Shown piece after piece: positions 52,023-64,000 of a DNA stretch of 64,000 nt. The position numbers and the translations under genes were made by a program. The DNA lies in assembly GCA_025642065.1 (NCBI GenBank), contig JAODUP010000568.1:437501-501500 (forward strand), given 5' to 3'. This DNA is from Paralvinella palmiformis (lineage: Eukaryota > Annelida > Polychaeta > Terebellida > Alvinellidae). The notes beneath the pieces were generated by a model. It saw nothing but the letters and a program-made list of their open reading frames with translations, was not told the origin of the DNA and made no database searches. Within the stretch, counting starts at the first letter, position 1; every line of letters begins with the position of its first letter.

Positions 52023-52416
52023 TTAATAAATTCCCTCACCCAACCTAGAGGCATTTACACAATCAAATCAAAATGCTAAACACGTTAAACCTGAAATTTA
52101 CACAACGTACAAAAGTACACTTTTATATTAATAAAATATCTAGTTAACTAGCTCATATAACATATATACCTGATGGATAGTTACTCAAATATAAACCTAC
52201 CGTATTTTTTCTCTGCTAAATATATGTCTGATAGGCAAATAATCGAAACATTGAAGCTTCTCTAGTTGAAATGAGGGAGATTATCATCAAGTCTCCGATC
52301 TCTGTTGGATAAAAGAAGTCTGACAAATATTTTTCATATGATAATATCGAATGTTACAGAAATGTTTAGAACATCCCCTTATCATTAAGGAAAGGGAATT
52401 AATGTATACTGATAAT

Positions 52417-52419
<3 letters not shown>

Positions 52420-52479
<60 letters not shown>

Positions 52480-52512
52480 GAAATTATTATTATTGAAATT
52501 ATTATTATTATT
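52420..52512 (+). repeat. (ATT)n triplet repeat
   Basis: ATT triplets with TTAATT and GAAATT interruptions. Confidence 0.92.
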
Positions 52513-52559
52513 TATGTTGATGAATGACCTTTCATAACAGATCATTCCTACATACCTGA

Positions 52560-52760
52560 ACATAAATATGAACTGCACGATTGTTGTAACTACTTTCCGT
52601 TTCGAGTCATGTGTTTTCTAACATTCCTGTATTCTAAACAGCAATATAAATAGCCTTATTTAAACCTGACCCGTACAGTATATTTGTTTATTACCGACTA
52701 ATGTAACGTGATACATCTATTTATCTCATCCCTTTGTGTTTTTATCCCGATGGTTCCTTG
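52560..52760 (+). repeat. Dispersed unit U, copy 8 (distal fragment)
   Basis: ATATGAACTGCACGATTG, then TTTGTTTATTACCGAC and GTGATACATCTATTTATC, match the distal part of the unit (compare 42650-42780). Confidence 0.5.
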
Positions 52761-52999
52761 TGAAAACATTTTGTAATATCAAGCACTATTAATGCCTAAC
52801 TTACCTTTAGATATTAAGTCGGATTTAGTTGAATGTAAGTGATGAGCTTTTGTTATCCAACCTATCGGTTACAGTAATTACATAAACATAAACTATCTTC
52901 ATCATTATTTCACTCTTATACCAAACAGCATCAATCATGCCAGCTTGATATAAATGTATATGACATAAATATAACTAACCTAATTTAAACTCAAGGCAT

Positions 53000-53066
53000 A
53001 TAGTAGTAGTAGTATTAGTAATAATAATAATAATAACAATAATACTACTACTAATAATAATAATTT
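53000..53066 (+). repeat. (TAG)n/(TAA)n/(TAC)n triplet repeat
   Basis: Mixed TAG, AAT and ACT triplets. Confidence 0.85.
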
Positions 53067-53639
53067 ATTTTTAATAAAGTACCCCAACCCAAGCCGGAGC
53101 TATGCATACACTTTGTTTAGTGAAAACATATAATAATATGTAGTTCACAAATCAACATATTTAATACATTACAAGTTATACAAAAACACACAAGTTCAGA
53201 TAAATTTGCATAACATTTATAGTTAATATATGAACTTGATGAAGAGTAATTCAAATCTAAGCCTACCATATATTACATCTGTTAAATATATGTCTGACAA
53301 GTTCAGCAATTTCTTCAGGGTGGAAACAAGAGCCGTCTGGAAAAGATCAGTCTGAGCCACTAAATAAGATCTGCAACATCCCTCTGAATATAGATATTGT
53401 GTTTAATGGAACAATGTCCGGGATGTTGCCAATTTTCTACGCTGGAAATGAAAGAGAACATTACCAAGTCTTCAATTTATGCTGGATGAGGCAGTCCTTA
53501 CGAGTCATCATCTAATGAAAATCATAATTACCAAATATTACTGAAACGCTTAGAACTTTCCCTTTCATCAAGGAAAGGGTATTCACCTGGGAAATAAACA
53601 CACCTACAATAGGACTGGATGTTTTCCAATCGCAGGTAG

Positions 53640-53826
53640 ATGATGATTGATGTTTCACGGCCACATTTTCACAAATGCTAAGCTAAATGGGCCGAGTGAC
53701 CTCCAAATGTGATAAGCGAAGTCAAATATGAAAAACTGTTTAGACGTCCCTACGCTGCGATTCGAAATCGGATTGTAGTGATCTGTGATCCAACACGGTA
53801 ACAGTTAGAATACGCAGGCGTCCCCA
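53640..53826 (-). mobile_element. SINE family B, minus-strand copy
   Basis: On the minus strand the order is GGGGACGCCTGCGTATTCTA, a B box TTTCGAATCGC, GACTTCGCTTATCACATTTG, CCCATTTAGCTTAGC and GTGAAACATCAATCATC. This parallels the copy at 31963-32150. It lies just upstream of the CR1-like LINE. Confidence 0.72.
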
Positions 53827-53954
53827 ATTACAGGTAGAATGGGACTAGATATGTGGCTTCATCTTGAGATTCGTTTTAAAACTACATAATTCTGCATATA
53901 CATTAAGCCAAATGGTGAACTTATCAAGTGGCATAACTGAAGACACTAAATTTT

Positions 53955-55947
53955 ATTTTATAGTGCATTGTATTATACCTGGTATACAGAAGAACTTCAA
54001 GAAGGAAAATACAATCGTCGGAAAGCTGAACAACTGCGGCGGAAAACAACGCTGGAGATCCATCAACAGCTATGCAAAGAAAGATGTTGTGAAGTAGGAA
54101 AGCTTCTCATGAGACACAAGAGGACTTATTATTCAGACAAGATAGCGGAATGTGGGAACAGCCAAAAATGTTTGTTAAAAATCACTAAGAATTTGACGGG
54201 ACATAAACGGAAATTTACAACCATTAGAGACGACAGTGATAATCATAAACCTTCAATAGGCGATGCTGTTGTGATGAGCGCTCATATCAAATTTGAAGGA
54301 AAGCCTCTGACAAAACGTGCGCCTGCCACTCAAGACAAGGGACGTGATATTATCATTAAGTATCCCTCAACACTTTTGAACTAGACCCATTACCTATACA
54401 CCTGCTGAAAGAGGTGTTGGAATACCTACTGCCTTTGATTACGGCTAATATAAACAAATCACTGGTGGATTCCAACGTTCCGCTTTCTTTCAAAAAGGCC
54501 AATATTAGACCACTGCTGAAGAAGCCAAATCTGGATAAAGAGGAATTGAAAAATTACCGCCTAGTGTATAATCTGCCTTTCTTGTCGAAGATCCCGGAGA
54601 AGCTGGTTGCTAAGAGGTTGGAGACCCATTTGAGTAGTCACAGACTGCATGATAATCTTCAATCAGCTTACTGTACCTATCACTCTACAGAGACCCCGCT
54701 CCTGAAGGTCCATCATGACATTGCTGAAGCTTTAGATAGGAAATATATGGCAGCATTAGTTCTGCTTGACTTGTCTGCTGCTTTCGATGTCATAGATCAC
54801 CTGATCCTTCAAACGCACCTTGAGCATTCGTTTGGAGTAACCGGAGGCACCCTCTCCAGGATCAAGTCTTATCTGAGTGAGATATCTCAGGGGAATGACG
54901 ACATCAGAATGTAAGTGCCTGAATTTTGGGATGCCACAAGGATCGGTACTTGGACCACTTAAGTATAGTTTATATTCAAAAACCAATTGGTGCGATATGT
55001 AGCCGACGCAATTTGCCCTACCACTGTTATGCAGATAATACCCAGGTTTATATGACGATCATGCCCAAAGAAATTGGAAGTTTGTTTGGCTGATATCAGT
55101 ACTTGGATGAGTGCAAACATGCTTAAGTTATACGAGGAAAAGACAGAGCTCATTATCTTTAACCCAAAACATCAGGTTGGGAAAAATGAGGAATTACGGC
55201 TTCAGGTAGGTAAGATTACTGTTAATGTAGCATCGTCAGTGAAGAACTTAGGAGTATATTTTGATACATCCCTGCCATGGAGAGGCCATATTGGTCATAT
55301 CAGGCGGTACATCACATTGGATGCTTGCAAAACACTGGCACACGCCCTGATAACATCTCGGCTAGTTTACTTCAACGCTCTCCTGTATGGTCTTCCAAGC
55401 ACACTGATGATACGGCTACAGAAAGTAGAGAATTCTTCTGCCAGGCTAGTCATTCGCACTCATGAAAGAGAACATATAATACCAGTCTTGAACTCTCTGC
55501 ATTGGCTTCCGCTTATATATAGGTCGCAGTACTAGATTTTATGTATACTTTTAAGGCACTTCAAGGGACTACCCCTCAGTACTTAGAGGAACTTGTCGTT
55601 CCGTATCAGCCGACAAGGTTTCTGCTGTCTGAGTCTGGAGCATTCTTAGCCGTACCAACAACACGTGGTGTGACATACGGTAATATATATTTCAGAAAGG
55701 CTGCTGCAACCTTATGGAATAATCTTCCAATAACCACCAGAAAATGCAAGACCCTTGAGATCTTTAAAAAGAACTAATCTGTTTTGTTTCAGCTTTTCCT
55801 AGCTGAATATATCATATATTTGGCTGGAAAGAGTTAGGTATTTTTAAAGATGTAAATCTGTTACATCCATATGAATTATTTGTTGTCAAGCGTCTTAAAG
55901 TAACCTTCTTACAGGTTATATAGGGCGCTATATTATTTTTATTATTA

Positions 55948-55979
<32 letters not shown>

Positions 55980-55999
55980 GTTGTTGTTGTTGTTGTTGT
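53955..55999 (+). mobile_element. CR1/L2-like LINE, near full-length RT, inactive
   Basis: Four frames in series make one LINE polyprotein. The first (53968-54384) has WYTEELQEGKYNRRKAEQLR and is an endonuclease-RT linker. The second (54414-54914) has [56 protein letters not shown] and [14 protein letters not shown]. The catalytic motif C near 55032 reads YADNTQVY: the second Asp of YADD is Asn. The third and fourth (55074-55777) carry the thumb and C-terminal region, ending AAATLWNNLPITTRKCKTLE. A 3' tail with a weak stem-loop (55888-55930) ends in a (TTA)n run to 55999. Breaks lie near 54384, 54914, 55073 and 55533. Similarity to jockey-group LINEs (CR1, L2, Crack, Daphne) is clear; the exact clade is not. 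Confidence 0.9.
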
Positions 56000-57821
56000 T
56001 TTCTATGGTTAACAGAAAATAGAATACCGTCTAATTTGGCTAATTAATTTGTTTCTGTACAAGAAGAGTTAAATCAATAAATGTATTGAATGTAATATAT
56101 AACAAGTATATAAATAAAGGCTGAATGTCATATCTCCTGGATGGAATGGGAATAATGATAATGATAGTAATAATGATAATGTAATCATCTGATTGGAATA
56201 TGTGGAATATGAAATCATTTTTTTTTCACTGATAAAATAAAATGATTTCTTTTGCAGATTTGAAAAGAAATGAAATATTTGTCTGCTTCATTCTACCCTT
56301 CCCGTTTATATTTATTCGGTTTGATGTGAAAAGTTGAAGTGTTAACTGATGACAAAATAATATCATTAGACAAACACGTAATGTGATGAGCTCTTTATTT
56401 TCTAATTATATTATTCCATTACACACAATACACAATACACTAATATCAACGATCTGATTTGAATCCGAATCTCGCAATATTCATGCCCTTTTACATCGGG
56501 TACATTTTGATGCCAACCTTTTCTATAAGAATACGCACCTTTTGTCAACTGATCTTCTTGTCCTAAACTTTTTAATATATAAAATTTAATAGTGTACAGT
56601 GAGCTTTATGCCAGGAGAAGCGGAAGTAATAGAACACAATTGTTCTTATCTGTTTCTGATATCATCTTTTATGTAACGTAGCTCAGGGAATAACTCAATT
56701 ATTTGGTTATTTTATGACTTGTTTGTAAATTATTCCATTTCTAATATTTAAATGTCAAACATAATAGCGGCCAGTACTGTTGGACTCATGTGTTACACAT
56801 GGTGCTGTACAGTAATGTAGGACTTTTGTGCTATACATGGTATAGTAAAGTACTGTAACACTCTCTTGCCACAGATGATGGCGTAAAGTGCTGTCTGACT
56901 ATTGTGTCACATGTCGTATCGTACAGTAAGGTTGATCTATTGTGCCACAACTGATTCCAGAGAGTGCCTTGGAGCTCTTGTATCACACTTGATAGCGACC
57001 AGTGCCGCATAACTCCTATGCCACATATGATATCGTACAGTACTGTAGGATTCTTATGCCACACATGATATCAGAGAGTTATGTAGGACTCTTGTGCCTG
57101 TGCGATTATTCCTATATCTTTACCCGAAATCAGGCTACTCGTGTCATTTCCTTACGTAATGACCTAACTGTCATATATATGAGGAACTGATTGACTGACT
57201 GACTAAATCTCACTCACTCCATCAGTCACCCACTCACTCGCTCATACACTATTCAATCAAAATAAAGATACCCAAGCTAGACTATCGTTGGTGTGACACC
57301 AATTTTCAATATTATGCCTAACCTTTGGTTTAGATTAGTACTCTCTAGGGCTAAAATTGTAATACCGTAATATCTATAGACTAAAATAGTATGAGAGTAA
57401 CGTAAGACACGTCATTCAACAAATGAACTTAGTTTATGCTGATACAAAGTAATAGGCTATGCACGTATTAAGGCTAAGAAAAGCAACAAAAATATTCTTT
57501 TGGGCCAATTTCAGAGTATTAAGCCCATCCACGCTAGACTACAATATCACAGAGCATAGCAACAGCTGATACTATATTATTGTCCACATACTGTGGGTTG
57601 AGTATTTTTATATTGAAGAAAATACTGTTATCATTCTTAGACTTAACCATTTCTTTTAATTTATTCAATTTAGCGAACTTTCATGAAGCTACTATATAAT
57701 CTACATAAGTCTTGATATACTTTGAGGAAACTACGTGAATAAATTTTTTTTTTTTATAACTTCCAAACATTATACCAATTCGTGATGACCTATCCTTTGT
57801 ATGTATGTATATACCTACGCG

Positions 57822-57825
<4 letters not shown>

Positions 57826-57906
<81 letters not shown>

Positions 57907-57912
57907 TATATT
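57826..57912 (+). repeat. (TA)n microsatellite, about 80 bp
   Basis: TA tract near a block that resembles 43.8-44.2 kb. Confidence 0.95.
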
Positions 57913-58199
57913 ATAAAGATACCCCGGGTCTTTAGAAAACGAACTCTTGGTGAGGTGAACTTAGATGACTCTAACTGAAATGTCCAGAACAACCCACATT
58001 TAATGTGATATCAGGAGGGGTTTCTGGATCTTAAAAGAGTTAAATCCTGAAACTATGGTTAAGATTTAGAGTTAAAAGTTCTTCCTTTTGCATATATGTA
58101 TTTCTAGTTTTCTATCTATTTCCCATTCTCGGTGTATTTCATCATATGATCTGTGTACATCTTTATGAAATCATTTATTTCGCTTTTATGAACATCTAA

Positions 58200-58258
58200 G
58201 CTTTCTTGCTCTCTCTTTCTCTCTCACTCCCCTCTCTCTCTCTCTCTCTCTCTCTTCC
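58200..58258 (+). repeat. (CT)n microsatellite
   Basis: CTCTCT run with small interruptions. Confidence 0.92.
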
Positions 58259-58575
58259 AGCAACTACTCTGGTCTACATATATTTCAAGTGAGGCAAGAT
58301 AGTACAAAGGCAACCTTGGATGAATAGAAGAATAAAAGAAATGCCTAGGAATTTAATTATATATTAATCCAAATGTTAAGGTGTATTGCCTCGGATGCAT
58401 TACAATGGAGTCGAACGCAGCTCATTTATTAAGTATTCATATGCTAGGAATAATTATAAAGAATTTCACAATCAATGGCAGTCACCTATTCATTGATGCA
58501 TGTGTGTCTTGTATCTAAAATAACCCCTTTATTCGCTGACATGTTTATTTCCTTCACCATAGTTCATTTTACGTC

Positions 58576-58890
58576 CAGCCGTGATAGCCGAGTTAGTTAG
58601 AGCGTTGGACTCGTAATCGTAAGGGTCGCGGTTTCGGGGCTCTGGGAGCTGCAATGATGCCATGCTGGCGACTGGTTCACTCATCCATACAAGTGAGAAC
58701 ATAGCAGGACGTAATGGCTATGTATTTGAGAAAGTTTTGCGCCTATAATGGCAACATGTGGTGTATGCTCCCTTGGGAGTTCAGGTGTGTTTTGGTTGGA
58801 AACAGGCCTGAGCCAGGGATCATGATAATGTACAGCGCCTTAGAACAGAATTACTTGGTTCTGGCACTATATAAACATGCATTATTATAT
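58576..58890 (+). mobile_element. SINE family C with LINE-like 3' tail
   Basis: GTGATAGCCGAGTTAGTTAG then AGCGTTGGACTCGTAATCG and GGTCGCGGTTTCG give a tRNA-like head with A and B boxes. The 3' end has AGCGCCTTAGAACAG and GGCACTATATAAAC, similar to the stem-loop tails of the CR1/L2-like LINEs in the window. Confidence 0.75.
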
Positions 58891-59958
58891 ACACATATCA
58901 TTAATAGAATGTAATTTAGGATGTTAGAAATTGCTATCAACAGAGATTTCCTACAAATCGCCTAGTGTTAGGTTATTATACGAGATAGATCCATGTTATG
59001 GCCAGTTCGTAGTATTGCTAGAGATCAAGCATTTTTCGGCATCAAAATCTCTGACATCGCCAAAGAATCCTATTTTGCGATCACAGCAGCTTATATGAAG
59101 ATGATGGATATATCACAGAAGTCCCTAACTCTTGCCATTGCCATTAAAGTAATTAGACATTGTGTTTAATAGATAGCGTTGCGTGTCAAATAAGATTACG
59201 TCTATCATACGGCTTATTTTAATCACAGTACAAATACCTTTCCTTATTCCTTGCAGGCTTTAGTTTTTTTAACAGCAGGTAAACCAAGGTGAAAGACCAA
59301 AGTGGAAAATGACAAGTTTCCGAAATAAAGGTCAAACGAAAAAAAGAAACAGGGTTATATAAAGCAGATATTTACATGGATACATAAACAATGGCATTAA
59401 TAGTCACTTCAGCAGTTTGGCATGTAAGAGTAGAAATGAAACTAATTAAAATTTAATAATTAGTGGAGTATTTATTTTATTAATTCCGGCTGCTTGAGAA
59501 ATATATTTGTATTCAAATAAGGATAGTGTACGTTTCAGGTGTGTTATATATATATTAGTGCGATTAATGTATACGAAACATATTTACAGTTCAAGGGGTA
59601 GCATAATACTGAAATACTGCAATATATTTATCGTGAGTTATAAAAATAGCATTAACATTATGCGCTAATTAGCAATTGAATTAACTTAGTGAAGTATTAT
59701 TATATTCACATCTAAGTATCTATGTAAATGTTTAACAAATATTCTTCTTGTTGAGAGTGATAGCTTTCTGGTGACGATTATCACTGATCAGATGATTCAA
59801 AGGAATAACACTTAATATAATAATTGATATTAGGTTTTGTAATTGGATAATATCAGTTATCTAGTCTTGTCTGTTGTTTACTATTTAAAAACAACAGTGA
59901 AGGTAGATAATATATGGTATCACTACCTTATTACTAATACACAAATGTGCCTCCCCTC

Positions 59959-59959
<1 letters not shown>

Positions 59960-60018
<59 letters not shown>

Positions 60019-60050
60019 CACACACACATACACACACACACACACACACA

Positions 60051-60135
<85 letters not shown>

Positions 60136-60205
60136 TAATATATAATATATATATATATATATATATTGTGATTGTGTGTGCGCTGTGTGTGTGTGTGTGT
60201 GTGTA
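59960..60205 (+). repeat. (CA)n(CT)n(TA)n(TG)n compound repeat
   Basis: CA tract to 60050, CT to 60076, TA to 60166, then TG to 60204, directly before the LINE fragment. Confidence 0.95.
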
Positions 60206-60218
60206 TTTGTATGTGTGT

Positions 60219-60685
60219 ATTATGCTGCCAGATGCACTATTTGTCAGATCACTGTACGAGATCAGGTTTCATACATTCAATGCATTGAGTGAAACATCAC
60301 GACTCTATCTAAGTGATCTGATCAAAATATATATATCAGTGAGAATGCTCCAATCTGAGTCCTATTCACTTTTGAGGGTACCAAAAAACAACACAACAAT
60401 GTACAGAGATAAATCCTTCCGAGTATCAGCTCCCAGGATGTGGCACGAGTTGCCAAACCATATTAAACTCTCAATAAGTAAGCATATATTTTGTAAGGTT
60501 CTTAAAACTCATTTATTTAATTTGGCGTATTTATAATTTTAAACCAGTTTATTATGCATGAAATATATGTGAGCTATATGAGCTCAGAATATGTTTTAAT
60601 TACGTTTTAGATGTAAAGCGCCTTAGACCAATTAAAGTTGAATAAGGCGCTATAAAAATATTTTTATTATTATTATTATTAATTT
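60219..60685 (+). mobile_element. LINE 3' fragment with stem-loop tail
   Basis: An open frame to 60536 reads LSETSRLYLSDLIKIYI and FRVSAPRMWHELPNHIKLSI, ending KTHLFNLAYL. This is the usual C-terminus of CR1/L2-type RT polyproteins. The 3' end has a perfect 8-bp inverted repeat, GCGCCTTA (60618-60625) with TAAGGCGC (60643-60650), followed by (ATT)n. It is truncated on the left, where CA/CT/TA microsatellites abut it. Confidence 0.82.
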
Positions 60686-61360
60686 TAAAGTGAAACTCTA
60701 TAGCTCTATAGAACTTTAATAAAAAATTAAATACATGACACTTTGCTGTGGTTTAATGATTAATATAAATTCCAGTAGAATATCTTGAATATTGTTCTTC
60801 CGAAATTTGCCCTTTTCAAAAGTGCGCTGGCTTAATGTGATTACTTCTAATAACTTGTATTCATCTATCAGAATAATATATTTTATGCCATGCTGTTTCT
60901 TAGTGAACGATGATGATAAGCTTTTTATGGATAAACCTCGTTTGGTTTTGCTCAATCTCCTCATTTTCCCGGGTATTTGTATTTTACACAGTTTTCCTGT
61001 GAAATGTGTTTTGCAAGCATTATTTCTATTAGTATTATTATCATGACAACAACAATATCTTGTAGTTTGTTTTATTAATTGCAATAATCATTACAACTAT
61101 CCACAGGAAGTAGTAAACGATTTATCAAAATGCTGTTATTTATTGGATTCGCAGCTATTACTACATCCAATACATAGCATCGCCGTATCAAGGCACAGGA
61201 TAAGTGTACAAAGCTTAGTCCACTTAACGTGATTCATGTTTACTCGGGAATGTTCCAGGTGTCAATTTCCCATCATGTAATATACGAAACAAAGAACATC
61301 TGTCTCTGACATATTGCTTATTCATCACACACACATATACATCCACCACCCCCCACCCCC

Positions 61361-61515
61361 CTTTGGCCTCGTGGGTAGAGCGTGAGACTATTTGCCTATG
61401 GCTATGGTCATTCTGTGCGGAAGGTCGCTGGTTCGCTGTCTCGGCATTGACACAATAGTAGGAGGAGGTTTTCATCAAACCAGGCAACTGCCAAGGTTTT
61501 TACTACCGAATATGT
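61361..61515 (+). mobile_element. SINE family A, best-kept copy
   Basis: The head TTTGGCCTCGTGGGTAGAGC, the B-box region GGTCGCTGGTTCGCTGTC, then AGGAGGAGGTTTTCATC and AACCAGGCAACTGCCAAGG define the family here. Confidence 0.75.
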
Positions 61516-62437
61516 CATCTATAAATTACAGACCATATGCAAGTCCCTGATTTCAGGTTGCCAGCCCTGTTAAAAGCTGTCATTTCGACCATTATTATTA
61601 TCGTTATCACATACATGAACGCGCGTATACTTCATTTTCCCACCAGGTGTCTTTCTACCTGTTTATCCTTTTTTTTTCCCCGATAGGTATATATCCTTGG
61701 CCTATTTTCCTTAAAGAGTTCACCTGAACGGATACGAATCTGATATTAATTCATTTCTAAAAAATTGTTCAATTTGTCTAATAACGAGAGCAAATACTTT
61801 TTAGCACGAAACACTTAATCAGGGTGACTCTAATTATACGTATGCTTGTGCGTGCAGATTGATTCGTATTTTAAGACATTTCTTTATTTAATCGGTTATC
61901 CAATATGTTCTTAATGGGAAATATATTACTCTGACATCTATGTAGATCACTACAATTCTAATTAGACGCCCACGTTTAGTCATGTTTCATCCTTTTAACT
62001 TAAGTGTTCTAGGCGTGTCAGAGTATTGTTTAAAACAAGCGGACATTAAAGCTTGCTCCTGTGGAGGACTACTTAAACCTTCGGCACACATAGCCAGGGG
62101 CTTAAGATAATAAAAACGAATGTTTATGAGTAATCATCACAGTCCCAATCATAGTCCCAACCGATGTCATATTGTACGCGATTTAAGACTATTTTGTCGA
62201 ATTTTCAGCGAACACACAGAAAAGCGAACAAACACATCCGCTTTTATCTATATAAATGAATTCTGAATTTATTATTGATTCACTGGATTAGTACGTATAT
62301 TGATACAAGGTACTGAAAGGGGAAGACATAAATTGGCTTATGTCTTCCAATGATCGCTCACTCGCTCACGTATTCATTCACTAACTCACTCATTCGCTAA
62401 CTCATCTGCTCAGTGTAGTAGAGAACAACAACAACAC

Positions 62438-62443
62438 ACACAC

Positions 62444-62496
<53 letters not shown>

Positions 62497-62570
62497 ATGT
62501 GTGTGCGTGTATGTGTGTGCGTGCGTGCGTGCTTGCGTGCATGCGTGTGCGTGCGTGCGTGGATTCATGC
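62438..62570 (+). repeat. (TA)n then (TG)n/(GTGC)n repeat
   Basis: TA tract, then alternating purine-pyrimidine GTGTGT and GCGTGCGTGC. This kind of tract favours Z-DNA. Confidence 0.9.
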
Positions 62571-64000
62571 GTACCTGTGTAATAGGTTTACATTTGGTCC
62601 GTATTTCCCATTCCGCATTTCAGTTTTACTGTCCAACTAACCATGCATAACGATTTTCTAGTATTACTTCATTTATAGTCTATTGTTTAATTGGTTGAAA
62701 TAGTTTTTGCTTTATAAAGAGTCTAAACGATTGTGGTTTATTCTTTCGAGAATAGCCAATACCAATTTCCACTGTATCCTTGTATTTACACTGTAATCCT
62801 TACTTTAGGTTGGTCCACGAGGCCCCCGTTTTGTGCTAAAACCCCCACTTTGGTCCAGAATTCCCCCGTGTAAGACGCTTGGTGAGCTGTCATTTTTATA
62901 ATTCATAATGTTAGCTGTTATTTCGCTTCATTGTAATCATGAAGTGCATTCCATATTAGAATGTATTTATATCATCACGTAATATATTTGTATTCTATGA
63001 CGGAATAATATTGGGTATGAATGAATTAATTAATGAATTAATTAATGAATACATGTCAATTGCTTTCTTTTCTTTGTAGTTTATTTTATAGGCTATTTGT
63101 CAATATTATAACTTGGGTTTCTTCTGTGGTCTGTCTGAGCGTATGAACACTCCAACACTGGAGCTCCCAGAGGGGATATTCAACTCTAGCAGACCATACT
63201 ACAACGACCACATTTTGTTACCAGATGAGCGCGTCACTCTAACTTGACTCTTCCTCGATGGATATCCGGCCACCTGCCTCGCATCTTCATACGTTTACTT
63301 GACAGCCCCCCGGGGACACGCCCAAAACACGCGTCGATACAGCTGAGCACCAACACGCCTTCTTTCGTAAATATTCGTATCTGTTAGTTTTGCCAGCATT
63401 TCTGTCTGTTTATGTACAAGTTTAAGTTGTAGGTAGTACACTGTTTGTCAGTACAGAATCGAACACGTTTTGTGTTGTTTGTGTAGACGTATCTACACTG
63501 GCTATTATTTGGCCTGGTGATATATCTGAGTGATTAAAGCATAATCCGCAGTTTTATATCAGATTGACTGGAATACAATGTATCCTTCAACATACACTTG
63601 TACCATAGTTATAAGCTATCATTGACGTTGCGTATGTTTATGAAGCTTTGTGTATTTCAAAGTTGGTGTGCGTGTCTTATTGTAATATCAAGATACGTTG
63701 TCGAATTTTACATATTTATTTAAGTTTGGTAGAGCTGCTGCTGTCATTCTCGCTTACGAATTGGTTTGTCATTTACATATACGAATAAACGCAAACATGA
63801 GCTGTACTAACCACTTGATATGCATGTAGGCTCACATGACACAAAGCTTAATACTGTGAAACTATCACACCATCTTCTTCGATAATGTTATTGAAGAAAT
63901 GGCCAAGAAGAGCGTGCCCGATATAACATTTAATACGATGGCTCTATTATGTGTAAATTAAATGCTGTTTTAATAAACACCAGCAACTTCTCAGTCAGGA

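Larger units (their letters stand above)
56000..58575. other. Intergenic between LINE and SINE C
   Basis: Contains an imperfect short-period repeat at about 56770-57100 (ATGxxACACATGGTxxxGTACAGTA-like, roughly 60-bp spacing), (TA)n and (CT)n tracts. No gene seen. Confidence 0.5.
60686..64000. other. Right-end intergenic region
   Basis: SINE A at 61361 and a compound TG tract are the only repeats recognised. A CpG-richer patch lies at about 63140-63360, and no ORF there is convincing. Confidence 0.5.

Noticed and set aside
58576..58650. Functional tRNA gene
   Set aside because: A and B boxes are present but the acceptor stem does not close and a SINE body follows.
61361..61440. Functional tRNA gene
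   Set aside because: The head is shared with three other copies that carry the same body; no cloverleaf is evident.

Overview
The window looks like AT-rich intergenic DNA from an animal genome. The evidence is intron-bearing and degraded transposon genes, tRNA-derived SINEs, LINE and Penelope-like retroelements, very long (TA)n, (ACTC)n, (GATA)n and (CA)n microsatellites, and seven-transmembrane receptor genes. The repeat content would fit a lophotrochozoan such as a mollusc, but nothing here fixes the phylum. There are no bacterial operons, rRNA genes or CRISPR arrays.

The only intact host genes I can support are two intronless rhodopsin-family receptor genes, at 6074-7534 and 48360-49826, both on the minus strand. 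A third copy on the plus strand (26009-27418) is a pseudogene with single-base deletions and a deletion across TM6. The copies lie in a segmental duplication. A block at about 2.9-11.2 kb recurs inverted at about 31.8-19.6 kb, and a more diverged direct copy covers about 47.8-52 kb. All three keep the same TATA/ATTGGC promoter about 200 bp upstream of the start codon. The seven-helix cores are nearly 90% identical by eye, while the secreted-side N-termini are only about half identical. All three end in the same PDZ-ligand-like tail, STDL.

The duplication carries a dispersed unit of about 1.5 kb without ORFs, in at least seven copies in both orientations. A 3.6-kb DNA transposon (20768-24391) sits in the inverted copy and is missing from its paralogue. 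It has imperfect terminal inverted repeats and an exact 8-bp flanking direct repeat (AGATGTGT). On the minus strand it carries a broken, intron-containing THAP + DDE_Tnp_4 transposase. Converging on that gene from the other end is a fragment resembling the YqaJ/SWIM accessory proteins of ISL2EU-type transposons.

Between 11.3 and 18.4 kb lies a nest of repeats. In order these are a 550-bp (ACTC)n array, a Penelope-like element (RT plus GIY-YIG endonuclease), an I/Ingi-like LINE fragment, a tRNA-derived SINE, a well-formed hammerhead ribozyme motif (15736-15778), and a partly duplicated LTR-like block. Further right are a LINE ORF1 relic (33.3 kb), a CR1/L2-like LINE (54-56 kb) whose catalytic YADD reads YADN, two LINE 3' fragments (45.5 and 60.2 kb) and three SINE families. 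One SINE family shares a 3' stem-loop with the LINEs. The rest is microsatellite-rich AT DNA in which I see no gene. All coordinates of repeats and all identity figures are by-eye estimates.
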